From NCBI GenBank assembly GCA_017465905.1, contig JAFTVE010000031.1:1-60168 (forward strand): DNA of 60,168 nt. The letters run 5' to 3'. This stretch comes from Bacteroidaceae bacterium (GTDB lineage Bacteria; Bacteroidota; Bacteroidia; Bacteroidales; Bacteroidaceae). Positions 44,924 to 54,531 of this stretch are shown one piece after another (position 1 is the first letter of the stretch; each line of letters opens with the position of its first letter). Made by a program: the position numbers and the translations under genes. The notes below the pieces were generated by a model. That model did not search any database, was not told the DNA's origin, and saw nothing but the letters and a program-made list of their open reading frames with translations.

Positions 44924-46378
44924 ATGAATACACAAGATATAAACCAAATGGCAGTTCGGCTATTGCCCGATGAAATAGAGGCTCAATTCAATATTGATGC
45001 GAAAGTCGTATCGCAATCTTCTGTTGCAATCTTGTTTAATGAACGAAACAAAGAATTGGTGTCATCTCTATTCTCTGACAGAATGGATTACGCTGGAATA
45101 CAGAATTATTTGTTCCAGTTTGTTACGATTAGCAATGATATATCCCTTGAAAAAGAAGACTCTTTTATAGGGTCTGCTTTCTGTGTGTTGGTTCTTGATG
45201 CCGACATGTTACTTAGAGAATGTGAACAAAAGGTAATACAATATATTGGAAGTCATGCAGCAAGAAAGAGTCAGTTGATAATTTTAATACTTAATACAAA
45301 TAAACAGCCTTCCAAAACAGCAATAGAATTGGTCGTTGAGCCTTCTTTGAAGCAACAAGGTTTATCATCTCCTATCATTATGACAGATGATTATAGCCAA
45401 GAGGAACTTTATGATAGGATTGTTTCGTATTTCAAGCAAAACAAACCCGATTTGGATGCAATAAATGCTGAAATCGTAAAAGATACAAATGCAGAAATAC
45501 GTAAATGTTTAGAAACTTTGCAGTCTGTGAAAGAAAAAGAATTAGATGTTATAAATAAGCAATGGGTAGATTTTCAGGAAAATAGAGAGTTATTTACAAC
45601 CTTTCTCAATCAATTGCCCTTGGATTTATGGCTGCAACTTAAACGCTATTATGATGAACATCTGGAAAAAGATATAAAAATCTTTGCTGAAGATGCCCGC
45701 AATGCAATAAGTGAAGAGTTGAAGACAATTGATATTAAAACAATCATGCCTTATTTTGGACTTTATCTGAACTATTTGTGGGGACAATTTCTGAATAATG
45801 AGATGGCTAGTGCGGCAGAAAATCTGACGGAAACGATTAATGTCAAATTGAACACCTTGTTAGAACAATATCGAAGTTTTTTTAATGAAGATGTTCGTAT
45901 TCTAGGGTTTAAGGTTGATGATATAGTACAAGCTGGAAATCTTCCAATCTCATTAGATAGTCCTGATGAATACAACCGGGTACTTCAGAAGGTCGTGGAG
46001 CGTATATTGAATGTGTTTAAGTGGTATTCCATCTTTTCTGGAGGATTAGGTGATTTGCTATATTCTTGGTTCTGTGATTTTGTATTTGGTAAATTTGGTA
46101 ATATGCTTCTTATTCGTAGAAGTGAGGATGAGCTGAGAAGAATCTACTCAGATGCAGTATATCACCAATTTCAAGATCAAGAAGGATTGGATGAAATCAA
46201 AAAACAGGTACAAGATGTATTTATTCCAGCCTTGGAGAAAGAATTTAAGTTTACAATTGATAATATAGCCAAGAAATTCAATGAGAATCTACAAAAAATA
46301 GAGGATGGCTATATCGCAAGAATTTCAGACCTAAAAACTGAGGTACAGACCATTAATGAACACATAAATAGTATATAA
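44924..46378 (+). CDS. Dynamin-like pseudo-GTPase
   Basis: 484 residues. The N-terminal about 165 have the strand order of a small GTPase-like fold (AFCVLVLDADMLL; SQLIILILNTNK, with a G4-like NTNK), but there is no P-loop and no DxxG. The rest is helical, with a long central coiled-coil-like stretch and an amphipathic or hydrophobic segment at about 365-398 (WYSIFSGGLGDLLYSWFCDFVFGKFGNMLL) that could insert in a membrane. It ends 1 nt before the first true dynamin gene. A non-hydrolysing partner for the GTPases is a reasonable inference. Confidence 0.55.
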   Translation: MNTQDINQMAVRLLPDEIEAQFNIDAKVVSQSSVAILFNERNKELVSSLFSDRMDYAGIQNYLFQFVTISNDISLEKEDSFIGSAFCVLVLDADMLLRECEQKVIQYIGSHAARKSQLIILILNTNKQPSKTAIELVVEPSLKQQGLSSPIIMTDDYSQEELYDRIVSYFKQNKPDLDAINAEIVKDTNAEIRKCLETLQSVKEKELDVINKQWVDFQENRELFTTFLNQLPLDLWLQLKRYYDEHLEKDIKIFAEDARNAISEELKTIDIKTIMPYFGLYLNYLWGQFLNNEMASAAENLTETINVKLNTLLEQYRSFFNEDVRILGFKVDDIVQAGNLPISLDSPDEYNRVLQKVVERILNVFKWYSIFSGGLGDLLYSWFCDFVFGKFGNMLLIRRSEDELRRIYSDAVYHQFQDQEGLDEIKKQVQDVFIPALEKEFKFTIDNIAKKFNENLQKIEDGYIARISDLKTEVQTINEHINSI

Positions 46379-46379
46379 T

Positions 46380-48650
46380 ATGAAAGTCAAGGAGTTTAAT
46401 CAAAAGGTAAATGAGTGTCATAAGGAATTAAGAGGATTGCTTAATCGTGTGCAAACAGATTATCCAGAGTTAATCAATTCTGTACTTAAAGATAGTATTG
46501 AAGAGGTAGATAAAGAAATTTCGCGTAATGAATTGGGATTGGTAAGGGTCTTGTTCTTAGGCGCTTCTAGCTCGGGAAAGAGTACCATGATTAATGGTAT
46601 TGCTAGAAAAATAGTAGTTCCGGAAGTGATGCATACCTCTACTCTTCTTCCGACCTGGATTGGTCTTTCGGAGGATGAAACGAAACATCGTGCGGAGGTT
46701 TTGTACCGTGAAACCAACGAGAAAGGTGTGGCTTTTGGTGAAATGAAACCCCTATTCGTGGATTATGATAGTTTCCGATGCAAATATTGTTACACACGTG
46801 AAGATGTGGCAGACCGTAATCGCCTTTTGTCATCTAAAAGATTTAAAGGTAAAGAACTTCATGAAGCCTATATGTGTGTGCCTGATGCAAATGGAATTAT
46901 GTCAAATTATGCTCTAACCTTGGTGGATACGTTGGGACATGGCGTTTCTCACGTAGATGATGAAAAAGCCAAACAAAACATGAAGAATTGTGATATGGCA
47001 ATAATCCTTCTTGATGATAGCGCAAAAATGACAACGGAAGATTTGGACTTTTTTGCATCAACACTATTTAATCCTCGTGAATCTCGAATTGACTCTAAGC
47101 ATATTCTTTTTGTTATTAATAAGATTGATAGATGTCAAAGTCAAGGACAAGCATTAGAAATTTGTAAAAACAATATAAAGAATATATTACAGAAGGCCTA
47201 TGGAGGTAAAGTGCCTGAGGGGTTATATGAAAAACTTTGCAGACAAATTATCCCTTATTCCGCATTGTATGTCAGGATGGCATTGAACGGATTTTATCCA
47301 TACAAAGCTGACGCATTAAGGATTAATGGTTGGATAGAAAACGAATATGAGAGAGCAGCTGAAGACTCTATGATTGGTAAGGAACGTAGAATTGTCAATG
47401 AATTAATAAAATCTGATAAAAAACTTTCATATATACCGAGAGAAGATTTGTTAGAGGAAGGATGCTATGAGATTATGGGTAAGAGTATTGGTGTGATGGT
47501 GAAAGAATTGATAGAAGATGGCACCATTCATAAGAACCATTTTGCTGATATTGAAAGGGTTTCCCAGAGTGTTGTTGATAATGTAAAGGAGGTGATAAAA
47601 TCTTTTGAGGCAAGTAAGGAAGCTATAGATCTTAAAATCAGTCGTTTTAAAGCATGTGAGAATGATATTAATAATTTAACTAAGAAATTGTCATGCGATG
47701 CCCAGTTATTGATTAAGTCATTCCCCAGTGAAGTTAATGGATATATCAAAACAAATGCAGAACAACTCTTCCAACAAGCAGTTGCTGATACAAATGAAAT
47801 GATTAATAATCTAAGTTTTAATGTAAATCCAGATGATTTTACAAGACGTGAACTTAGAAATATGACCCTGCAACAGATAGAGGAATTATTTATGCCTTCG
47901 TTTATGAAGCCATTGAATGATATTATAGCAAAAATGATTAAGGCATTCTGTGATGGTGTTTTAACGACCAGTATTGTTGATGGAAGTATTAAGAACTCTC
48001 CTTCCGATGAATTTAGAAATAAATACAGTCAGCTGCTATGTAATTATATTGACAATGTACAATTGGAGATTAAGAAACTGAATGAAGGCGATCTCTTTAA
48101 GGTGACTCCTATTGACAAGGCACATTTTACAAAGAAGATAGAGGCTTCTTTAAATCAATCCCAATTGACCTTGATTGTTGGTATCCAGAATTCAATTGGT
48201 GGTACTATAAATGCAGGTTTAGCGGAAGAGTTGCAAAAGCCATTAAAAGGTTTTTGGCAGAGCATAAAGAATATGTTCAAAAGTCCTGTGGCTATAATAA
48301 AAGATATGGAGGAGATAGGGCGAAATGCTATTCGTAGTCATATCAATTATACTGTTGCAGAGAAAGCTCTGAGTGGGAACTTTCTAACTAATGAGGCAAC
48401 GGCAGATATTGTTGGTCTATTGGATAAGGCTGAAAGTGATTGTGAAAAGATGGTTATTGGATATTTGGCTGTAATATCTAATGAATTAGAAACATTAAAG
48501 CGAGATTTGGCGCAACGACAAACTAAATTGGAGAAATATCGGATATATCAAAAAAGAATGAATGATGATTTAAAAGCTATAGTTAACAAATTGGAAACTA
48601 TAAAGAAAGATGTTGAAGATAATGGAATTGAAATCGGTTTGACAACTTAA
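46380..48650 (+). CDS. Dynamin-family GTPase 1
   Basis: 756 residues. GTPase motifs: G1 GASSSGKST (61-69), a Thr-rich switch I (MHTSTLLPTWIGL, about 84-96), G3 DTLGHG (183-188), G4 NKID (247-250). The remaining about 480 residues are predominantly helical with long coiled-coil-like segments at both ends (about 390-430 and 690-750) and a hydrophobic patch near 585-605, as expected for bacterial dynamin-like proteins that bind and reshape membranes. It is the largest protein of the operon and lies 4 nt before the next GTPase gene. Confidence 0.85.
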   Translation: MKVKEFNQKVNECHKELRGLLNRVQTDYPELINSVLKDSIEEVDKEISRNELGLVRVLFLGASSSGKSTMINGIARKIVVPEVMHTSTLLPTWIGLSEDETKHRAEVLYRETNEKGVAFGEMKPLFVDYDSFRCKYCYTREDVADRNRLLSSKRFKGKELHEAYMCVPDANGIMSNYALTLVDTLGHGVSHVDDEKAKQNMKNCDMAIILLDDSAKMTTEDLDFFASTLFNPRESRIDSKHILFVINKIDRCQSQGQALEICKNNIKNILQKAYGGKVPEGLYEKLCRQIIPYSALYVRMALNGFYPYKADALRINGWIENEYERAAEDSMIGKERRIVNELIKSDKKLSYIPREDLLEEGCYEIMGKSIGVMVKELIEDGTIHKNHFADIERVSQSVVDNVKEVIKSFEASKEAIDLKISRFKACENDINNLTKKLSCDAQLLIKSFPSEVNGYIKTNAEQLFQQAVADTNEMINNLSFNVNPDDFTRRELRNMTLQQIEELFMPSFMKPLNDIIAKMIKAFCDGVLTTSIVDGSIKNSPSDEFRNKYSQLLCNYIDNVQLEIKKLNEGDLFKVTPIDKAHFTKKIEASLNQSQLTLIVGIQNSIGGTINAGLAEELQKPLKGFWQSIKNMFKSPVAIIKDMEEIGRNAIRSHINYTVAEKALSGNFLTNEATADIVGLLDKAESDCEKMVIGYLAVISNELETLKRDLAQRQTKLEKYRIYQKRMNDDLKAIVNKLETIKKDVEDNGIEIGLTT

Positions 48651-48654
48651 TTGT

Positions 48655-49617
48655 ATGATTGAAGACTCACTGAAACTGAATAAGACAAGCGGAGACATAT
48701 CGGATTTAAAACGATATGTCACTGCTTGTGGTCATGTTAAAGTACTTTTTTTAGGTGCTTCAAACTCGGGGAAAACCACTTTGATTAATGGTCTTATGGG
48801 AAATGATTTACTTCCTGAGTGTATGCATACAAGTACAAAGATAACAACATATATTGGAGGAACTATAGATAATGAAGATTGCATATATTTGTTTGATTCT
48901 GGATCCAATATGAATCCTCGGATACTTAAATCAGAGGAATTTGTAAGATTCTCATCTTATAAATTAGAGGAGGTTTATTCTGCAAAAAAAAGTCGGGAGT
49001 CAACAATGACTGCCATAATTCCTTTTAAGCACGTGTTGTCCGATTCGGATATCTGCATAACAGATACTATTGGATTCGGCATTAATCATTTTGATAGTGA
49101 GGCTACGATAAAAGCAATAGATGAGGCTGACATTATTGTAATAGTATATGATGCAAGCCATACAGGGGGATTTACATTGGATGAATTGGAATTCTTGAAT
49201 AAGTATATATTTAAGAGAGAGGACAGTGTGTTTCCTATGGATAGAATTATTATTGTTCCTAATAAGATAGACAAAGTGCCCTCTGTATATGAAGTGGAAA
49301 AGATTATAAAAACAGATTTATGTAATCTAGTTAGGCGTAATACGCAGGAATTTAAGGTGCTATCTAATAGTATATGCCCTATATCTGCTTATTATTATCG
49401 TTTGGCAAGAGTCGGAATTTCGAATCATGTGATTGCTGGCGACCGTAAGGTAAGGAATGAGTTGATGAATTATGATGCAGAAATGCTGATAAGAGCAGGC
49501 TTGGCAACAGGTAATTATAAGCAACATCTATATGAAGAATCTCAAGTGGAAAAATTGATTGCTCTTTTGAGGAATAAAGCACGGATATATAAGGGGATGA
49601 ATCCCAACCAAGAATAA
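48655..49617 (+). CDS. Dynamin-like GTPase 2 (GTPase-domain only)
   Basis: 320 residues. G1 GASNSGKTT (34-42), switch I CMHTSTKITTYIGG, G3 DTIGFG (137-142), G4 NKID (203-206). The G1-switch I stretch is so like that of the preceding gene that the two probably arose by duplication. It lacks the helical stalk, being little more than the GTPase domain plus about 70 residues. Such short partners can form mixed assemblies with long dynamins; this is inference. Confidence 0.8.
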   Translation: MIEDSLKLNKTSGDISDLKRYVTACGHVKVLFLGASNSGKTTLINGLMGNDLLPECMHTSTKITTYIGGTIDNEDCIYLFDSGSNMNPRILKSEEFVRFSSYKLEEVYSAKKSRESTMTAIIPFKHVLSDSDICITDTIGFGINHFDSEATIKAIDEADIIVIVYDASHTGGFTLDELEFLNKYIFKREDSVFPMDRIIIVPNKIDKVPSVYEVEKIIKTDLCNLVRRNTQEFKVLSNSICPISAYYYRLARVGISNHVIAGDRKVRNELMNYDAEMLIRAGLATGNYKQHLYEESQVEKLIALLRNKARIYKGMNPNQE

Positions 49618-49687
49618 GTGCGCTATTTGTGTAAATGAGATTGACAAAACTAAATATAGATAAAAAGAGATTTTAAGGACAAACACA

Positions 49688-51607
49688 ATGCCAATACAAG
49701 TATTAACAAACAAATGCGACAATGTAAAGAATGCAGTTGTCGCAATTAATGATGAGTATGCAACGCAGTTAGAAACTCTACCTGATATAAAGAAGCAATT
49801 GAAGAAAGTACTTAATAGGGCTTCTGAATATGAGAATGGTTCCTTTATTGTTCTTGTTGTTGGCCCGGTGAAATCGGGTAAATCAACATTGGTTAATTTG
49901 ATAGCTGATGCTTACGTAAGTCCTACACACTTCTTGGAATGTACGGTGCGTCCTTCCATTATCTCGAAGCAAAAAGAGGGAGAAGAAAACTTGATTACTT
50001 CTTTCTCTTCAGGAGATACTATGAATAAGGTAGAACATATAGACTCTATCATCGATTGCATCCGTGGTCTGGAATCAGAAGCCTCTCTAACAGGAATGAA
50101 TATCAATATTGATAAAGTTCCACTTACAGAGGAAAATATTAAAGAGAAAGTGGAGCTCGGGTTGCAAGAGAGCTTGACTGCTGAGACACTTGTAACTTCA
50201 ATCACTACCCCTGGTGGGCAATTACTACAAGATAATGTGTTTGTAATGGATATGCCGGGATTTGATGGGAAATATGCAAACATTGATGACCCTGTGTATG
50301 AGACAATCGCTCAACGTGCCGACCTTATCATATTTGTACAAAGCTCAAACTCGGCTATATCAAAGGTCTCAAAAGATTTTCTGGACGTGTTGAAAGAAAA
50401 CAACAAGAATGTCCCGGTATGCTTGGTGCATAATTTCTTTGAAGCTGCACATTGGCATAGCGAAGAAGAAAAACAAAAAAACAATGCGGAGCAGAAACAA
50501 TTTGCCATCAATGAAATCAAGGCATTAGGGTTTAATATAGATGAAGAGCATTGTTTCTGCATTAATCTCGGAAAGGTAAAAGATGCAAGAGCACGTAATG
50601 AGCAAGGAGAGTATCTGTATGCTGATGTCAGAGAACAAATCTTGCAGCCTGAAGCAGACAAATATACAGAGATGGAAAAAGAACTATACAAACGTGTAGT
50701 AAGCCATCGTGATGAAATGCAATTGCAGAACTGTTTGAATAGGACAAAGCAGCAATTAGAGAAATTAGAGAAACGTTTGAAGGAAGAATTGGAAGAACGT
50801 CAGAAGAAGATAGATGAGTATAAGCGTGTTGAAGATGATTTTAAAAAAATGAGTATATCTGAGTCTTTCAAAGTGAAATTTGAATTACCTGAAAATATAC
50901 GCTCAATAGTTAGTGATACAATATGTAATGCTGTTGATACGAAGATTGAAGGCATCCATCAAGATAATCGATTCACAAGATCAGAAGCTATAACGAAAGT
51001 AAAAGAGCTAATTGTTTATTGTGGAGAAGAACTATATAAAATGTACGCTACTAAATTGGCTTTTGGTACAGTAGAAAATTCTTTGTATAACGCTTGTTTA
51101 GAACGAAAGAACAGCATACTGGAGTTGATAGCAGAATATAATCTTCCGTTTGTTTCATGTATGACAAAACTGAAATTGTCTGAATTACCCAAATTCTCGT
51201 TAGAAAACTGTGCGGATGTTACAGCGGTTGTCCCACCTATACCTATTGGTACGGATGATGATTGGCATCTTAGAAGACACAAAAAAGGACACATAAAGGT
51301 GTATTTTGACACAGTGAAAGACCGACTTATTGGAACGACAAGTCCAACAGTAGTTAATTCGTACATACAAGAAGAAATTGAACCTATTATATTGAAACAT
51401 TTAGAGGACAATATAGGCGAGATAGAAACTTCTTATCTAAGCCGTTTGCACGAGATTAATGATTATTATAGGACACAATTGCTTAAAGCACTTATTCCTG
51501 AAGGATTTGAAATATTTGTTCAAGTAACAGGCAAGTTGAATGTATTATTAGAAACTATGCAAAAGATTATAGGAACTATTAATTTTAATAGACGAGATGA
51601 AGCGTAA
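49688..51607 (+). CDS. Dynamin-family GTPase 3
   Basis: 639 residues. G1 GPVKSGKST (59-67), switch I Thr in FLECTVRPSI, G3 DMPGFDG (188-194). The G4 position reads LVHNFFEA, without the usual NKxD, so nucleotide specificity may differ. A strong coiled coil covers about 340-385 (LNRTKQQLEKLEKRLKEELEERQKKI), followed by a helical C-terminal half. It is less similar to the other two GTPases, so probably a different dynamin lineage. Its end overlaps the next gene by 11 nt. Confidence 0.85.
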   Translation: MPIQVLTNKCDNVKNAVVAINDEYATQLETLPDIKKQLKKVLNRASEYENGSFIVLVVGPVKSGKSTLVNLIADAYVSPTHFLECTVRPSIISKQKEGEENLITSFSSGDTMNKVEHIDSIIDCIRGLESEASLTGMNINIDKVPLTEENIKEKVELGLQESLTAETLVTSITTPGGQLLQDNVFVMDMPGFDGKYANIDDPVYETIAQRADLIIFVQSSNSAISKVSKDFLDVLKENNKNVPVCLVHNFFEAAHWHSEEEKQKNNAEQKQFAINEIKALGFNIDEEHCFCINLGKVKDARARNEQGEYLYADVREQILQPEADKYTEMEKELYKRVVSHRDEMQLQNCLNRTKQQLEKLEKRLKEELEERQKKIDEYKRVEDDFKKMSISESFKVKFELPENIRSIVSDTICNAVDTKIEGIHQDNRFTRSEAITKVKELIVYCGEELYKMYATKLAFGTVENSLYNACLERKNSILELIAEYNLPFVSCMTKLKLSELPKFSLENCADVTAVVPPIPIGTDDDWHLRRHKKGHIKVYFDTVKDRLIGTTSPTVVNSYIQEEIEPIILKHLEDNIGEIETSYLSRLHEINDYYRTQLLKALIPEGFEIFVQVTGKLNVLLETMQKIIGTINFNRRDEA

Positions 51608-52745
51608 TTTAATTATTGTCGTAAGCATATTTCTCATTATCATCGCTTTGATGATAACTGGAAATATTATTACAATTGGTGAGAAGTTGGCTCAACTCAC
51701 AAATTGTAAATATGTAGAGTATGCCTTTTATTTATTATTAGCTGCTTTGTTCTTAGGATTCGTTATAATGCCTATAGTAAGAGTACATAGGACACCTAAA
51801 ATTCCAGAACTGTCAATCGAAGAGGATAGTGATATGGAGTCCCTTATGAGATTTGCTGGGCAATTGTCAAAGAATATGACTTATATTCCCAATAAGGCTG
51901 ACAGAATTTCACATGCAATGAGTTTTAAGAGGCTGACTTCTGATTGTATGTGTAACTATAATGGAATGCGAACTGTTGTACAAAAAGAGCTCGACACTCG
52001 TTTTAATGGGGATGAAGAACTGGGCGTTGTTGGAGTCAATAAACGGATAAAGGAGTGGGCCAAAACGGTTTTTATGATTACAGCCATATCTCAGAATAGT
52101 AAGTTCGATACTCTGAGTGTGATGTATATGAACTACAAGATGATAGAAGATATTATTCTTGCATCGGGATTCCGTCCGGACAATCGTCAGATGTTTAAGA
52201 TGTATGTAAATATACTTTCTACAGCATTGATTACTTATTGTATGTCAGAAGCATTAAGCACGACAAGCAGTGTGACTCCGTTTGATTTCGGTGATTTCAA
52301 TGAAAATGCTGGTGCTGACGATATCGCTAGTTCGGTTGCAGAATCAGGACTAGATACTGGGGGAGCAATAGATACAGATATTGATTTTTCAGATGAGGTC
52401 GGGGATACAGAAGGTTTGTCAATCTATACTATACTTCGCCGTATTCGTATTCCAGGTGTAGTGGTTGGCTCTGTTATTGATGGTACGCTGAACGCACTGA
52501 TGACATTGCGTATAGGATATATCACGCGAACTTATCTACAGCAAGGTAGTGCTGCGTTCAATGGAATGAAAAACAAAAGGACAATCAAACGTCAAGCAAT
52601 GAAAGATGCGGTAATAGCAGTCCCTGCTGTGATACTATCAGGAAGTCATGTGATTGGAAAGAAAGCGACAGACTTTGTACTAAATCTAATACTGAGGAAA
52701 GATACTTCAAAAAAGGAAGAAGTACAATCTGAAAATATAGAATAA
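51597..52745 (+). CDS. Membrane protein, possibly DUF697-like
   Basis: 382 residues. Two membrane segments at about 4-22 and 41-60, then a mainly helical cytosolic part with a low-complexity acidic stretch (about 233-272, DFGDFNENAGADDIASS...) and a small-residue-rich region (GVVVGSVIDGTLNALMTLRIGYITRTYL, about 285-312). The last region resembles the DUF697/YcjF glycine-rich helices that accompany GTPases. It overlaps dynamin 3 by 11 nt, so a joint function at the inner membrane is likely. Confidence 0.65.
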   Translation: MKRNLIIVVSIFLIIIALMITGNIITIGEKLAQLTNCKYVEYAFYLLLAALFLGFVIMPIVRVHRTPKIPELSIEEDSDMESLMRFAGQLSKNMTYIPNKADRISHAMSFKRLTSDCMCNYNGMRTVVQKELDTRFNGDEELGVVGVNKRIKEWAKTVFMITAISQNSKFDTLSVMYMNYKMIEDIILASGFRPDNRQMFKMYVNILSTALITYCMSEALSTTSSVTPFDFGDFNENAGADDIASSVAESGLDTGGAIDTDIDFSDEVGDTEGLSIYTILRRIRIPGVVVGSVIDGTLNALMTLRIGYITRTYLQQGSAAFNGMKNKRTIKRQAMKDAVIAVPAVILSGSHVIGKKATDFVLNLILRKDTSKKEEVQSENIE

Positions 52746-52762
52746 CAAATCATATATATAAT

Positions 52763-53254
52763 ATGGAAGCGATAGATAAGAATAATCCCGTAGCGGTATT
52801 TGAACATCAGATACTAAGATATGAAACAACTGGTGACATACATAAAGCTTTTATGCATTGTTTGCGGAACTTGTCAGATAATGAACTCAAAGAGAATGCG
52901 ACTGGTAAGATTCGGGAAATAGTGAAAAAATATACCTATAAGATCTTTGAGCCGTATGATGATAAATATAGATTGCAAGTTGGCTTTCTTCTAGATTCCA
53001 ACTGGCTATTGGATATAGCCATCAGCTTAGGGTATAAAGAGGTGGAGCATACTAAGATCTCAACAGGCTTGTTCTCTTCAGTTCCAGGAATTGCTATAGG
53101 GTCATTGCTAAAAAAACACAGCTATGGATTATCCCGTAATATGAAGAATAACACAACAGTAATATACTATACAGCACGTTGTTTTTGTGATGATTACAAG
53201 ATGATAGCAGCTATTAGCGAAGAATTGATAAAACTATATTCTAACAGAGGTTGA
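52763..53254 (+). CDS. Small protein of unknown function in the dynamin operon
   Basis: 163 residues, no signal. One moderately hydrophobic stretch (about 100-118, LFSSVPGIAIGSLLKK) may be buried or membrane-associated. No family or catalytic motif recognised. It lies 17 nt after the membrane protein gene and has the same AT-rich composition, so it belongs to the operon. Confidence 0.6.
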   Translation: MEAIDKNNPVAVFEHQILRYETTGDIHKAFMHCLRNLSDNELKENATGKIREIVKKYTYKIFEPYDDKYRLQVGFLLDSNWLLDIAISLGYKEVEHTKISTGLFSSVPGIAIGSLLKKHSYGLSRNMKNNTTVIYYTARCFCDDYKMIAAISEELIKLYSNRG

Positions 53255-53295
53255 CAATGTGTGAACAAGATTATTAATAATAAAATCCAAAGACT

Positions 53296-53700
53296 ATGAA
53301 TGTACAGTTAAGTTACAATGAGATTTTAGGCTATGTGGAAGATAAATTCCATGTAAGACCAACCGTAGAAGTGGTAGATGACCAAACATTGAGTGTATCG
53401 TATAAGATAAGTAGATTTGTGCCTACTATAAATGTTGATGTACATATAGACTTGGTGTCAAAAGAATTAATCGCATTGAGTTATGATTGCTCGAGTATTG
53501 TCAATGGTTTGCTTGGTGGTGTCGTAGGCTTTATGCAAGAAAGAATCCCGCGAGAACAAATCGAGCTCTCCACCGACAATAAAAAGGTTCTGGTACATTT
53601 GGATAAGGTGGAGCAACTGAAAAAGGTGTTCGATGTGGTAGTTCCCACCGATATTACTTTCTACAGTGATTCCATAGTTCTTAATATGGACTTGGCGTAG
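53296..53700 (+). CDS. Small beta-rich protein of unknown function
   Basis: 134 residues. The pattern is beta-rich with a central glycine-containing helix (SIVNGLLGGVVGFMQERIP, about 73-91), recalling lipid- or membrane-binding folds; this is weak evidence. No family is recognised. It lies 41 nt after the previous gene and may be the last but one gene of the operon. Confidence 0.6.
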   Translation: MNVQLSYNEILGYVEDKFHVRPTVEVVDDQTLSVSYKISRFVPTINVDVHIDLVSKELIALSYDCSSIVNGLLGGVVGFMQERIPREQIELSTDNKKVLVHLDKVEQLKKVFDVVVPTDITFYSDSIVLNMDLA

Positions 53701-53715
53701 TACTTACTCTTGATT

Positions 53716-53943
53716 ATGGAACAGTGCAAGGAATGTCCAACTAAAGGAGTCGAGGAATTTTGTTCTCTATGTAAAGGGAACTTCCTTCATGCATTAAATA
53801 AATACTATTGCTCATCATGTATAGGTTCGTTGGAATCTGCATGTGGGGAAATAATGAAGGAGGGTGAGCATTGCTGGATAGATGCTGCTGTAATATGGAA
53901 ACCTGGGGAACCACCAAAGCGAAGACCTAAAGCAAATAAATAG
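53716..53943 (+). CDS. Small cysteine-rich zinc-ribbon-like protein
   Basis: 75 residues from ATG 53716. Cysteines are spaced CxxC (CKEC), CxxC (CSLC) and CxxC (CSSC) plus two more, enough for one or two zinc sites. The C-terminus is basic and proline-rich (KPGEPPKRRPKANK). It is the likely last gene of the operon. The 204-nt spacer behind it contains only a weak GTTAC-6nt-GTAAC hairpin near 54112. Confidence 0.55.
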   Translation: MEQCKECPTKGVEEFCSLCKGNFLHALNKYYCSSCIGSLESACGEIMKEGEHCWIDAAVIWKPGEPPKRRPKANK

Positions 53944-54147
53944 GGATAGTCATTTAATGCTCTCTTGCAATAGATTGGGATAAGTATAATGATAATGATG
54001 TCACAATGAGAGGTCTCCACTTCTGAGTGAAAACTTGCATCTCTAAGTTGGGCGCAGGTCATTTAAAAGTGTTTTAGGCCGCTTGTCCCCAAACAATCTC
54101 GTGTGAACAAATGTTACTTTCCTGTAACCTAAATCCTGATTAATGAT

Positions 54148-54531
54148 ATGAATGTAATCCATCTGACAGAGGAGGAGTTCCTCAATCGTGTGGCCGACTA
54201 TCGGTATCCGCAAGCGGAGTGGAGATACTTTGGCAACCGTCCGGCAATCGTAGATTTCTATGCGGGGTGGTGTGGGCCGTGTAGGGCGCTGGGCCCTGTC
54301 CTTGAAGAGATTGCCACGAAGTACGGGGGTGAGATATATGTGTACAAGGTCGATGTGGACCAGTGCGAGGCTGTGGCCGATGCCTACGACATCCGCTCCA
54401 TACCTACCACCTTCTTCATCCCCATGAAGGGGCGCCCGGTGAAGATGGTGGGTGCCATATCGAAGGGCGAGATAGAGAGACAAATAAATGATGTGTTACT
54501 GAAAAATGAGCTTCACCATGCAGAAGTATAA
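54148..54531 (+). CDS. Thioredoxin
   Basis: 127 residues. Active site WCGPC (Cys42, Cys45) and cis-Pro86 in SIPTTFF. The N-terminus is about 15 residues longer than classical TrxA ([19 protein letters not shown]). It reduces protein disulfides in the cytosol; no signal peptide. Its last codons overlap the rubredoxin gene, so the two are co-translated. Confidence 0.93.
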   Translation: MNVIHLTEEEFLNRVADYRYPQAEWRYFGNRPAIVDFYAGWCGPCRALGPVLEEIATKYGGEIYVYKVDVDQCEAVADAYDIRSIPTTFFIPMKGRPVKMVGAISKGEIERQINDVLLKNELHHAEV

